Assembly (NCBI RefSeq): GCF_900101125.1 | Contig: NZ_FNFL01000002.1 | Span: 310,001 to 374,000 of the forward strand | DNA length: 64,000 bases | Source of the DNA: Sediminibacillus albus | GTDB lineage: Bacteria > Bacillota > Bacilli > Bacillales > Amphibacillaceae | Direction: 5' to 3' | In this document: piece after piece, positions 52,169 through 60,260 of the stretch | Layout of the letters: every line of letters begins with the position of its first letter | Numbering within the stretch: position 1 is the first letter of the stretch | Made by a program: the position numbers and the translations under genes | The notes under the pieces: model-generated | The model's database searches: none | Seen by the model: only the letters and a program-made list of their open reading frames with translations | Told to the model about the DNA's origin: nothing

Positions 52169-52507
52169 TTGATCGGGGAAAAAATCAAGCAACTGCGTCA
52201 AGAGAAAAAAATGTCCTTATCTGAATTGGCAGATCAAGCGGGTGTGGCGAAATCTTATTTGAGCTCGATTGAACGCAACCTGCAAACAAATCCATCGATT
52301 CAATTCATTGAAAAAGTCAGTGCTGTATTAGGCGTATCTATCAATGACCTGTTAATGAAGGAAGACAGCGAAGAAATGAAAAAGCAGCTGGATGAAGATT
52401 GGCTGAAACTCGTTCAAGATGCCATGGATTCAGGGGTGTCCAAACAACAATTCAGAGAATTTCTCGAATTTAACCGCTGGAGAATTAACCAAAACAATAA
52501 TGAATAA
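52169..52507 (+). CDS. sinR: Biofilm master repressor SinR
   Basis: A 112-residue DNA-binding regulator. TTG 52169 is chosen because AAGGTG lies 7 bases upstream, and the product then begins MIGEKIKQLRQEK, colinear with B. subtilis SinR, which also starts MIG. The Xre-type helix-turn-helix SLSELADQAGVAKSYLSSIE then RNLQTNPSIQFIEKVSAVLG is almost identical to that of B. subtilis. The C-terminal SinI-binding domain is DEDWLKLVQDAMDSGVSKQQ then FREFLEFNRWR. It represses matrix operons and is antagonised by SinI. The gene ends before a terminator, so sinI-sinR form an isolated unit. Confidence 0.93.
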   Translation: MIGEKIKQLRQEKKMSLSELADQAGVAKSYLSSIERNLQTNPSIQFIEKVSAVLGVSINDLLMKEDSEEMKKQLDEDWLKLVQDAMDSGVSKQQFREFLEFNRWRINQNNNE

Positions 52508-52520
52508 TAATGAACAGCCG

Positions 52521-52558
52521 AAAATACCCGAAAGCGATTGCTGGAGGGTATTTTTTTT
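52521..52558 (+). terminator. Terminator of sinI-sinR
   Basis: AATACCC (52523-52529) / GGGTATT (52546-52552) followed by a T8 run. Confidence 0.75.
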
Positions 52559-53007
52559 GCTCTATTATCTTCCCGGACGATTAAGAGGCTTTCAACCATT
52601 ACGAAACAATGACCTCACTGTTGGCCCGGCTACAAAGCGGGATTTTATTTTCATAATTATCATTTGCATGGTTATTAAGGGCTATTCACGGGTATGGGTT
52701 TATAGAATTCCTGGTAAGAAATAATCCGCCTTCTGGCCTTTCTTTAATATGGCCGCTTAGGAAATTACCTTCTCCGAACTGGGTGTTTTTCCTAGAGATA
52801 TTTATCATTTGACGAATCCGCTGACTGCTAGTTGTTATGAGAAACCTGCTTAAAAAAATTGTCAGATTATGAAAAAAGTTATCGCTTACGGCTATGAATG
52901 ATGGTATAGTATAAACATTGAGAAAAAAATGAAAGTTTATTTTTTGAAGATTCCGCCATTTAATTTAATAGAATAGATAGCCAAAATGTTTAAAACGAGG
53001 TGATTGA
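52559..53007. other. Intergenic stretch after sinR
   Basis: About 450 bases without a convincing gene; open frames have no ribosome binding site. The right end holds the leader of the small gene at 53008; TATAGT at 52905 could be a -10 box but has no good -35. Confidence 0.45.
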
Positions 53008-53154
53008 ATGAAAGAACAAGAAATGTATAAAAATGTGTTGACTAAATTAATTGATAAAACCGAGAATTCCCAAATAAATGACTCTCATGAATTTATCGAG
53101 CACTTAATTAAAGAACTTAACCAGCATCAGATCGCAAAAACAAACAATGCGTAA
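53008..53154 (+). CDS. Small hypothetical protein (48 residues)
   Basis: Starts MKEQEMYKNVLTKLIDKTEN after the ribosome binding site GAGGTGATTGA, and ends IEHLIKELNQHQIAKTNNA. It is charged and mostly helical, has its own perfect terminator downstream and no homologue I recognise. Its position next to sinR and its size are compatible with a regulatory microprotein, but nothing in the sequence proves a role. Confidence 0.6.
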   Translation: MKEQEMYKNVLTKLIDKTENSQINDSHEFIEHLIKELNQHQIAKTNNA

Positions 53155-53179
53155 TTATAAACTAATGAAAGCATTTTTT

Positions 53180-53211
53180 AGAAAAAGCGTTGATAAGTCA
53201 ACGCTTTTTCT
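53180..53211 (+). terminator. Terminator after the 48-residue gene
   Basis: Perfect 14-bp stem AGAAAAAGCGTTGA / TCAACGCTTTTTCT with a TAAG loop. The A-rich left arm makes it able to work in both directions. Confidence 0.8.
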
Positions 53212-53427
53212 CATGCATTTTACGGTGGGCAGCAGCTGAATGTATGCTTTTTAGCAAGTGCAGACAGTGTACATAAAAAACAAGTTGCACTAATAATAGA
53301 GCCCCAGTTTGTGCAAAATAGTGCAGAGAATGTAGAATATAAAATTATTTTTTCAACAACCTAAGGAGAGTCCTCCTATCTACCGTAAATAATTCTTTCG
53401 GTTAGCAGGGAAATTCTTCTATCAAAA

Positions 53428-53447
53428 ATTGGTATAGACGACTATAT
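53428..53447. promoter_or_regulatory. NagR (DasR-type) operator of nagP
   Basis: ATTGGTATAGACGACTATAT resembles the dre site of Bacillus NagR (ATTGGTATAGA-type) and shares the block GTATAGAC(G/A)ACTATATAT with the site upstream of nagA at 58159-58178. Confidence 0.7.
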
Positions 53448-53463
53448 ATGATTGGTGTTATAC

Positions 53464-53491
53464 TTTGGATAACGTTTTCACATAGCATAAT
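53464..53491 (+). promoter_or_regulatory. Candidate nagP promoter with internal cre box
   Basis: TTTGGA (53464-53469), 16-base spacer, CATAAT (53486-53491). Between them, on the minus strand, TGAAAACGTTATCC (53467-53480) matches 13 of 14 cre positions, so CcpA binding would block the polymerase. Confidence 0.5.
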
Positions 53492-53510
53492 TTTTAGAGG
53501 AGTGTATAGA

Positions 53511-55448
53511 ATGTTAGCGTTTTTGCAGCGTATTGGTAAATCATTAATGTTTCCTATTGCCATGCTGCCGGCAGCTGCTTTGTTAGTGAGACTGGGAGCC
53601 GAGGATTTGCTGGATATCCAGTTTATCAGTCAAGCCGGTAATGGCATTTTACAAAATCTCGCACTTATTTTTGCGATTGGTGTCGCTATGGGGTTTGCCC
53701 GTGATGCAAGTGGCGCAGCAGCCCTGTCAGGGGCCGTAGCTTATTTGGTGCTGACTGGCGGAGTACAATCCTTTGGCGATGATTTAGATATGGGAGTATT
53801 TGGAGGGATAATAGCTGGTATTGTTGCCGGCTTGCTTTATAACAGGTATTCCGATATAAAACTGCCTGATTGGCTGGCATTTTTCGGCGGCAAGCGATTC
53901 GTGCCGATTATATCTGCGGTCGTCATGGTGATTTTAGCAGGTATTTTCGGTATCATTTGGCCGCCGATCCAATCAGTGATCAATGGATTGGGAGAATGGA
54001 TGCTTGGTGCTGGAGCACTAGGTGTTGGCTCCTATGGTTTCTTCAACCGTTTGCTGATTCCAATCGGACTTCACCATGTCATTAATACACTTGTCTGGTT
54101 TGACTTTGGATCATTTGTACCTGAAGGAGCCGATGAGGCTGTTCGAGGCGAGATTAACCGCTTCCTGCAGGGAGATCCATCTGCTGGAACATTCCTGGCA
54201 GGCTTTTTCCCGATTTTAATGTTTGGTCTGCCGGCAGCGTGTCTAGCAATGTATGCAGCTGCAAAAAAAGGAAGAAGAGCGGCTGTTGGCGGAATGCTGT
54301 TCAGTATCGGTTTTACAGCATTTTTAACTGGGGTTACAGAGCCGATTGAATTTTCATTTATGTTTTTATCACCATTGCTTTACTTTGTTCATGCTGTATT
54401 AACAGGTATTTCAATGATGGTTGCGCTATGGCTTGATATCAGACATGGATTCGGTTTTTCAGCTGGTTTTATTGATTATGTATTGAACTTTGGAATCGCT
54501 CAAAATCCATTAATTCTGTTTGTACAAGGACTGGTTTTTGCAGCCATTTACTTTGTTATCTTCTACTTCCTGATTATTAAACTCGATTTGAAGACACCAG
54601 GCCGAGAAGATGAGGATGTAGAGCATGCAGAGGAAAGCGGCATAGCCGATAAAGGAGCTAATACTTATGATTCGAAAGCTTATCATTATTTAAAAGCTCT
54701 GGGAGGCCCGGATAATATTAAGACGCTGGACTACTGTGCAACCAGGCTCAGACTTGAAATGAATAATATGGAACAGGTAGATGAAAAGGCATTAAAAAGG
54801 CAGGGAGCCAATGGTGTCATGAAATTGAATAAGAAGAACTTACATGTGATTGTTGGTACTACAGTCGATTTTCTTGCAGAAGCTATGAGAAAACGAATGG
54901 AGAACAACAACATGGAGGCACCTGGCGGCAGTGAAAACGCAAAAGAAGAGCAGCAGCCAGAACCGAAGGAGACACTTCAGCCTCTGGCACAGGAAGATTT
55001 TGCAGCGCCTGCCAAAGGAAAAATTATAGATTTAACAGAAGTGCCAGATGAAGTATTTTCTCAAAAAATGATGGGTGAGGGTTTCGCTATTGATCCTGCT
55101 GACGGATTATTTGTTGCCCCTGTTGATGGGGAAGTTATTAACGTCTTCCCGACAAAGCATGCAATAGGTATAAAAGCAGAGAGCGGACATGAAATATTAG
55201 TCCATGTTGGGTTAGAGACTGTACAGTTAGGCGGGAAAGGCTTTGATGTATTCGTTAGTGAAGGGGAGCGTGTCAAGAAAGGCGACAAGCTATTACAAGT
55301 CGATCTCGATTATGTGAAAGAAAATGCTGCCTCAGCTATTTCACCGATTATCTTTACCAATCTTGGCGAAGAAAATCATGTGAAGTTGACTCACACTGGC
55401 GAGATTCAAAAGAACCAGACGAATATCATCGAATTTCATAAACAATAA
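53511..55448 (+). CDS. nagE: N-acetylglucosamine-specific PTS enzyme IICBA
   Basis: Imports and phosphorylates GlcNAc to GlcNAc 6-phosphate. A 645-residue fusion: membrane IIC domain to about residue 390 (FLQRIGKSLMFPIAMLPAAA; LHHVINTLVWFDFGSF, TGVTEPIEFSFMF), IIB with the phospho-Cys in LDYCATRLRLEM, and IIA with the phospho-His in ILVHVGLETVQLGGKGF, joined by acidic/proline linkers. Start ATG 53511 has GAGGAGTG 7 bases upstream. The preceding operator shared with nagA and the LDFGSF-type IIC pocket point to GlcNAc rather than glucose. Known as nagP in B. subtilis, which lacks the fused IIA. Confidence 0.9.
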   Translation: MLAFLQRIGKSLMFPIAMLPAAALLVRLGAEDLLDIQFISQAGNGILQNLALIFAIGVAMGFARDASGAAALSGAVAYLVLTGGVQSFGDDLDMGVFGGIIAGIVAGLLYNRYSDIKLPDWLAFFGGKRFVPIISAVVMVILAGIFGIIWPPIQSVINGLGEWMLGAGALGVGSYGFFNRLLIPIGLHHVINTLVWFDFGSFVPEGADEAVRGEINRFLQGDPSAGTFLAGFFPILMFGLPAACLAMYAAAKKGRRAAVGGMLFSIGFTAFLTGVTEPIEFSFMFLSPLLYFVHAVLTGISMMVALWLDIRHGFGFSAGFIDYVLNFGIAQNPLILFVQGLVFAAIYFVIFYFLIIKLDLKTPGREDEDVEHAEESGIADKGANTYDSKAYHYLKALGGPDNIKTLDYCATRLRLEMNNMEQVDEKALKRQGANGVMKLNKKNLHVIVGTTVDFLAEAMRKRMENNNMEAPGGSENAKEEQQPEPKETLQPLAQEDFAAPAKGKIIDLTEVPDEVFSQKMMGEGFAIDPADGLFVAPVDGEVINVFPTKHAIGIKAESGHEILVHVGLETVQLGGKGFDVFVSEGERVKKGDKLLQVDLDYVKENAASAISPIIFTNLGEENHVKLTHTGEIQKNQTNIIEFHKQ

Positions 55449-55452
55449 AAAA

Positions 55453-55506
55453 AGACCCGGTATTCCGGGTCTCCAGGCTGTCGAGACTTTCTCGACAGCC
55501 TTTTCT
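55453..55506 (+). terminator. Double-hairpin terminator of nagE
   Basis: AGACCCGG / CCGGGTCT (55453-55472), then GGCTGTCGAG / CTCGACAGCC (55476-55500) followed by TTTTCT. The second hairpin is the likely terminator. Confidence 0.8.
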
Positions 55507-55508
55507 AT

Positions 55509-56237
55509 TTGGATCTTGTTAAAGTTTGTTGGTTTGGAAAATACTTCACTATCGTAGATGGTGAAGAAATGAAGAAACAACGTTATCGCTGCAAGGCTTG
55601 CAGAAAGACTTTTACGGACCTCACCAATACCATACTGTATCGAACCCCTCATCTCAATCGTTGGATGAAATTTGTCGATTATGATAGAGGGGTATTCCCT
55701 TAGTAAATCAGCAGAATGGAACTGACAAATTTCCAAGGTATCGTTGAAATGAACGAGACCTATTTCCTGTACGCTGAAAAAGGACAAAGGAAGATTAAGG
55801 ATAGAAAGCCAAGTAAACGAGGCGGTGCCGCAAAGAAACGTGGGATAAGCAAGGGGCAGGTGTGTTTTATTGGTCGTAAGAGACCATGACAAGGTTACTT
55901 TTTCCAGACGTTAGGGATGAATATTTACCAGTTCAAACCTGACGGTAACATTCGCACCAAGGGGCTTTATCACATCCAGAATGTCAACAACTACCACCGA
56001 AGGCTTAAAGGATGGATACAGCGATTTAACGGAGTGGCGACCAAGTATCTGAACAATTACTTTGCCTGGTTTCAAGTGTTAGAGAGCATCCATCATCAGC
56101 GAAATGAAGTTCCAATCAACGACATGACAATAAAAAGGAATTTAATTCCAAGTACGGAAGTCTATGATACACTTAGGTTATCTAAGTTTAAGGGTAAATA
56201 TTGCTACTTTATTAAATTAACCGAGCAGGAGAGTTGA
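55509..56237 (+). pseudogene. Broken IS1595-family transposase
   Basis: Three frames together reconstruct parts of an ISXO2-like DDE transposase. A zinc-ribbon tail (YRCKACRKTFTDLTNTILYR, then TPHLNRWMKFV) is in one frame. IVEMNETYFLYAEKGQRKIK followed by KPSKRGGAAKKRGISKGQV is in another, with the first catalytic Asp of EMDET changed to Asn. The end ([20 protein letters not shown], then [20 protein letters not shown]) is in a third. The stretch between the core and the C-terminus is shortened, and the first Cys pair of the zinc ribbon is missing. No terminal inverted repeats were identified. Confidence 0.75.
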
Positions 56238-56287
56238 ATAAGAATAACTTAGATAAAAGACAAACTATTAGGATAGGAGTGATACTA

Positions 56288-56818
56288 ATGATAGTAATGA
56301 TAAATTGTGCTTTCGGAGTCGGTAAAACCACTATCTCAAATGAACTTCTGAAAGTTATTGAAAACAGTATATTATATGACCCTGAAGAAGTAGGCTATTT
56401 GTTAAGGAATGTTTTAACTGAAGATATAAAAAGACTTGAAGCAGAGACAGGAGATTTCCAAGACTTACAACTATGGAGAGAGTTAACAGTTAAGGTTGCT
56501 AGCCTTATAGTATCTAAATACAATGTTAACTTAATTGTACCTATGACTATTAGAAAGCCGGAATACTTTAACTATATTTTTAATGGGTTTAACAGTACTG
56601 ATGAACATACATATCATTTCTGTTTAGCAGCTAGTAAAGATACTATTTATGAAAGGCTACGGGAACGTGGTGAAGAAGAAGGAAATTGGTGTTTTCAACA
56701 AACTGATAAGTGTTTAAAAGCATATAACGAATACAATTTTGGAGAGTACATAGACACTGAGAACGTTAGCATAAATACCGTTGTTGACAATATAGGTGAA
56801 AAGTTAAATCTACCCTAA
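56288..56818 (+). CDS. TmrB-like P-loop ATPase
   Basis: A 176-residue nucleotide-binding protein related to TmrB, the tunicamycin-resistance ATPase of B. subtilis. MIVMINCAFGVGKTTISNEL holds the P-loop GVGKTT, followed by ILYDPEEVGYLLR, DFQDLQLWRELTV, LIVPMTIRKPEYFNYI, HFCLAASKDTIYERLRERGE and NVSINTVVDNI, all colinear with TmrB. ATG 56288 has AGGAGTG 6 bases upstream. The gene is clearly AT-richer than its neighbours and sits beside an IS remnant, suggesting transfer. Substrate specificity (tunicamycin or another nucleoside) is not readable. Confidence 0.8.
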   Translation: MIVMINCAFGVGKTTISNELLKVIENSILYDPEEVGYLLRNVLTEDIKRLEAETGDFQDLQLWRELTVKVASLIVSKYNVNLIVPMTIRKPEYFNYIFNGFNSTDEHTYHFCLAASKDTIYERLRERGEEEGNWCFQQTDKCLKAYNEYNFGEYIDTENVSINTVVDNIGEKLNLP

Positions 56819-56911
56819 AAAAGTATTTTGTTTTTCAACAAAAGCAGCTAATAAAAGCTCGTTTCTTATTAAGCTACGGCTGCGTTAGTTCAATAAAGAC
56901 AATAATGCCAA

Positions 56912-56947
56912 AGAGGACTTCCAAGTATTTAGAAGTCCTCTCTTTTC
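56912..56947 (+). terminator. Terminator of the TmrB-like gene
   Basis: AGAGGACTTC (56912-56921) / GAAGTCCTCT (56932-56941) followed by CTTTTC. Confidence 0.75.
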
Positions 56948-57071
56948 TATATATATCAACATTAAACTTTAACAGATCCTTTTTTATTTAGAGAAATAAA
57001 CGAATTAACTGCCTGATTTTGTTATCCGAGAATTAGATGGCATGGTCATGATTTTTCATTATATTGGACCC

Positions 57072-57199
57072 TGGGAGTGAAGTTTCCGGGACTCCTGCGG
57101 AAAAACGATCGACAGAGAACCTAGAACCTGCAGACGGGTGGTTTTCCCGCGAGGAGGCTCGGGCGTTCGTCCGCGGAAAGCGAGTAGAATTCACTCCCA
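57072..57199. repeat. Palindromic GC-rich intergenic repeat element, copy 2
   Basis: Ends in the inverted repeat TGGGAGTGAA (57072-57081) / TTCACTCCCA (57190-57199). The interior has ACTCCTGCGGAAAAACGATC, CCCGCGAGGAGGCTCGGGCG and TCCGCGGAAAGCGAG, the signature blocks of the structured repeats common in Bacillaceae. It is related to the element at 27987-28132. The surrounding 56948-57317 interval holds no gene. Confidence 0.7.
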
Positions 57200-57317
57200 A
57201 GGACGGTAGGGCAATACAATAGCTTGCAGAAAAACCCAGATTTTCTCTACAAGCTGAAGCCCCTGTATTCCGGGTCTTTTTAGTGTATTTCTAACTAAAC
57301 TGGTTCGCCCGGCTTTG

Positions 57318-58040
57318 TCAGCGGGGCATTTGCAGTTTGAATTTGTATTTATCGGCACGGTATGCAGAAATAACATATTCAAAGGGTTCATCTGTATTTA
57401 AATAGGTTAGACGTTCAATCAATAAGACTGGATCGCCTGGTTCAAGTTGTAAGTGGTCAATTTCCTTTTGAGTCGCTAAAGCAGATTCAATTTCCTGATT
57501 GGCGTGCTTAATTTTGTAACCGCGCGTGTTCTCTATATATTCATAAAACGAAGGCGCGAAATCCTGTTTTGTCATGTTTCCGGCAATTTTTTTTGGTGTA
57601 TATATCGTTTCGGCTGCTAAAGGAGATTGATCGGCCATACGGATGCGCTCTATTTGGAATATAGCTTCTCCTTGATTGACTTGCAGCTTTGCAGCAATAT
57701 TTTCATCGGCACTTTTCTCTGCAAAGCTGACCAGTCTGCTGGATGGCTGTAAACCGCGTGCTCGCATATCTTCACTAAAGCTCGTCAATCCCTGCAAGTT
57801 TTGCTCGAACTTCTGTTCCGCTACAAATGTCCCTTTGCCTTTTTGGCGAAACAACAAACCTTCAGATGCTAAATTATTGATTGCCTGTCTGACTGTCATC
57901 CTGCTGATGTTATGTTTTTCTGCATACTCACGCTCGGATGGCAGCAGTTCCCCAGGCTTAAGCTGTTCCGAGTTGATCAGCTGTTTTATTTCTTCTTCCA
58001 ATTGGTAGTATATAGGTAAGGGCGAATTTTTATCGACCAT
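57318..58040 (-). CDS. nagR: GntR/HutC-family repressor of GlcNAc utilisation
   Basis: A 240-residue regulator (YvoA in B. subtilis). The winged helix-turn-helix is at the N-terminus (PLPIYYQLEEEIKQLINSEQ; LLPSEREYAEKHNISRMTVR; QKGKGTFVAEQ), followed by a UTRA effector domain (FQIERIRMADQSPLAAETIY; VLLIERLTYLNTDEPFEYVI; SAYRADKYKF). GlcNAc 6-phosphate or glucosamine 6-phosphate should release it from the operators at 53428 and 58159. It is transcribed away from nagA-nagB, with the operator between the divergent genes. AAAGGAGATTG precedes the start. Confidence 0.9.
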   Translation of the reverse strand: MVDKNSPLPIYYQLEEEIKQLINSEQLKPGELLPSEREYAEKHNISRMTVRQAINNLASEGLLFRQKGKGTFVAEQKFEQNLQGLTSFSEDMRARGLQPSSRLVSFAEKSADENIAAKLQVNQGEAIFQIERIRMADQSPLAAETIYTPKKIAGNMTKQDFAPSFYEYIENTRGYKIKHANQEIESALATQKEIDHLQLEPGDPVLLIERLTYLNTDEPFEYVISAYRADKYKFKLQMPR

Positions 58041-58158
58041 GTCAATCTCCTTTCATTTAACTTTATTTTGTCGTTTGTTTACGAATTATTTCAGTGAAAA
58101 CAAGAAAAGCTATTATAAAAATTTTACCAAAAACAGCTGATGATGTATATACTTATAT

Positions 58159-58178
58159 TAATGTATAGACAACTATAT
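58159..58178. promoter_or_regulatory. NagR operator in the nagR/nagA divergent region
   Basis: TAATGTATAGACAACTATAT shares GTATAGAC(A/G)ACTATATAT with the nagE operator, including the TATAG-N4-CTATA dyad. Confidence 0.65.
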
Positions 58179-58250
58179 ATCATTGTGTTATTTTATTGGT
58201 ATCATAAGGTCGATCTAACAAAGAGAATGAAGGAAGAGAGGCGAAAAAAA

Positions 58251-59474
58251 GTGGCAGATTCGCATGCTTTGCTAATAAAAAACGTGAAAGTTTTTGCGGA
58301 AAACGATGTGCTAAGCTCTGGATATTTGTTGCTGGATAATGGAAAGATAGAAGAAATCGGCAAGACCGGCGATATGGATATAACCAAGTTGGATGAAGAC
58401 ATAACTATCATCGACGGGGCTGGACTTAATGCTATCCCCGGCTTCATCGATGGCCACATTCACGGCGCTAATGGTGCCGATGTCATGGATGCAACCTCCG
58501 AAGCCCTTGATACGATGGCATCCATCCTGCCTTATGAAGGTACTACCAGCTTTTTGGCTACAACCATTACTCAATCCGCTAATAACATCCATAAAGCGCT
58601 GGCCAATATAGCCGAATACGAAAATAAACAAGGATACGCAGAAATTATCGGGGTTCATTTGGAAGGGCCGTTTATAGAAGAGGACAAGGCAGGCGCCCAG
58701 CCGAAAGAGCATATTCTTACTCCTGAGGTAGAGCAGTTTGAGAAGTGGCAGAGAATTTCAGGCCACCGGATTAAAACAGTAACGATGGCTCCTGAAAAGG
58801 ATGAAGACGGGGCATTGATTCAATACTTAGCTAGCCATGGAATCAATGTTTCAGCAGGACATACCGCTGCTGGTATAGAGGAGATGCGAAAGGCTGTCGA
58901 ATATGGAGTCAGCCAAGTAACTCATATTTGCAATGCGATGTCGCCTATTCATCACCGGGACATCGGCGTGGTAGGAGCTGCCTTGACGCTTAAGGAGCTG
59001 CGGAGCGAATTAATTGCAGATAAGATTCACGTTTCACCGGAAATGATCGATTTTATATATGAAAACATTGGCAGTGAAAGATTGATATTAATAACTGATG
59101 CGTTAAGAGCGAAGTGTTTAACGCCGGGAAAATATGACCTGGGCGGCCAGGAAGCCACTGTGACAGAAGACCGGGCAACATTAAGCGATGGAACTTTAGC
59201 GGGATCCATTTTAAAAATGTATAAGGGTGCACAAAATATGCTGGAAATCACTGATGCCACCTTGCGTGATGTTATCAATATGGCAGCAGTTAATCCTGCC
59301 AGACAGGTTAATGTATTTGATAGAAAAGGGAGCCTCGCACCTGGCAAGGACGCAGATATATTGCTTGTGGACGATCAAGTGCAGATTAAATATACATTTT
59401 GCCGCGGGGTTATGGCTTTTAAGGAGGATAAACATGAAGATAGAACAAGTGGAAAATTACCAGGAAATGAGTAA
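58251..59474 (+). CDS. nagA: N-acetylglucosamine-6-phosphate deacetylase
   Basis: Removes acetate from GlcNAc 6-phosphate, including that produced by MurQ. GTG 58251 is chosen (AGAGAGG 8-9 bases upstream); the open frame reaches back to 58140 without a start signal. The 407 residues form an amidohydrolase barrel: PGFIDGHIHGANGADVMDAT, LEGPF, SAGHTAAGIEEM, THICNAMSPIHHRDIG, and LITDALRAK with the catalytic Asp. It overlaps nagB by 41 bases. Confidence 0.93.
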   Translation: MADSHALLIKNVKVFAENDVLSSGYLLLDNGKIEEIGKTGDMDITKLDEDITIIDGAGLNAIPGFIDGHIHGANGADVMDATSEALDTMASILPYEGTTSFLATTITQSANNIHKALANIAEYENKQGYAEIIGVHLEGPFIEEDKAGAQPKEHILTPEVEQFEKWQRISGHRIKTVTMAPEKDEDGALIQYLASHGINVSAGHTAAGIEEMRKAVEYGVSQVTHICNAMSPIHHRDIGVVGAALTLKELRSELIADKIHVSPEMIDFIYENIGSERLILITDALRAKCLTPGKYDLGGQEATVTEDRATLSDGTLAGSILKMYKGAQNMLEITDATLRDVINMAAVNPARQVNVFDRKGSLAPGKDADILLVDDQVQIKYTFCRGVMAFKEDKHEDRTSGKLPGNE

Positions 59475-60165
59475 ATACGCTTGCGATGCAATCATTGATA
59501 AAGTGAACAGCTTGCAAAATCCTGTGCTTGGCCTGGCGACAGGGTCTACACCTGAAGGAGTTTACAATTACTTAAGAGAAGAAAACAGAAACAACCGTGT
59601 CACATTTCGTGATACGTGCACCTTTAACCTTGATGAATACGTAGGCTTAGCAGGTGACAATCCTAACAGTTACCGCTATTACATGAACGATAGGTTATTC
59701 AATCATATTGATATTCCGAAGCAGCAAACCTTCATTCCAAATGGGAAAGCCACGGACTTGTCAAAAGAATGCCGGGAGTATGAGCAGCTGCTTGAAGATA
59801 ACCAGGAAATCGATCTGCAAATCCTTGGTTTAGGCTTAAATGGCCATATTGGATTCAATGAACCAGGTACTTCGTTTAAAACAAGAACACATGTGGTTGA
59901 TTTAGCTCTATCTACAAGAGAGGCTAATGCCAGATTTTTTGACAGTATAGAGGAAGTACCGAATCAGGCAATTACAATGGGCATTGAAACAATCATGAAT
60001 AGTAAACAAATCCTGCTGCTAGTCTCCGGGGAAAGGAAAGCGAAGGCATTGGATCAGCTGCTTCATGGGGAAGTATCTGAGGAATTTCCGGCGTCCATCT
60101 TAAAAACACATGATAACGTTAAAATCATTGCTGACAAGGCAGCTTTATCCAAGGTTCGTGTTTAA
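59434..60165 (+). CDS. nagB: Glucosamine-6-phosphate deaminase
   Basis: Converts glucosamine 6-phosphate to fructose 6-phosphate and ammonia. ATG 59434 has a perfect AAGGAGG 7 bases upstream, inside nagA. The 243 residues show LGLATGSTPEGVYNYL, TFNLDEYVGLAGDNPNSYRY, LGLGLNGHIGFNEPGTSF and ITMGIETIMNSKQILLLVSG, all diagnostic. It is the short Bacillus-type NagB without the allosteric C-terminal extension of the E. coli enzyme. Confidence 0.95.
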   Translation: MKIEQVENYQEMSKYACDAIIDKVNSLQNPVLGLATGSTPEGVYNYLREENRNNRVTFRDTCTFNLDEYVGLAGDNPNSYRYYMNDRLFNHIDIPKQQTFIPNGKATDLSKECREYEQLLEDNQEIDLQILGLGLNGHIGFNEPGTSFKTRTHVVDLALSTREANARFFDSIEEVPNQAITMGIETIMNSKQILLLVSGERKAKALDQLLHGEVSEEFPASILKTHDNVKIIADKAALSKVRV

Positions 60166-60205
60166 GGCGATCCGCCCGTTGCTTACGGGCGGATTGCCTG
60201 TTTTG
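60166..60205 (+). terminator. Terminator of nagA-nagB
   Basis: GGCGATCCGCCCG (60166-60178) / CGGGCGGATTGCC (60186-60198), 13 pairs with one G-U, followed by TGTTTTG. Confidence 0.8.
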
Positions 60206-60260
60206 TGTAAAAATTACCCGGGAAATAAAACGGCTGTTGTCGAAATATGTAGCAATCGCC

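Noticed and set aside
55341-55892. 183-codon minus-strand frame across the end of nagE and the IS relic
   Set aside because: It crosses the nagE terminator and mirrors transposase codons on the other strand.
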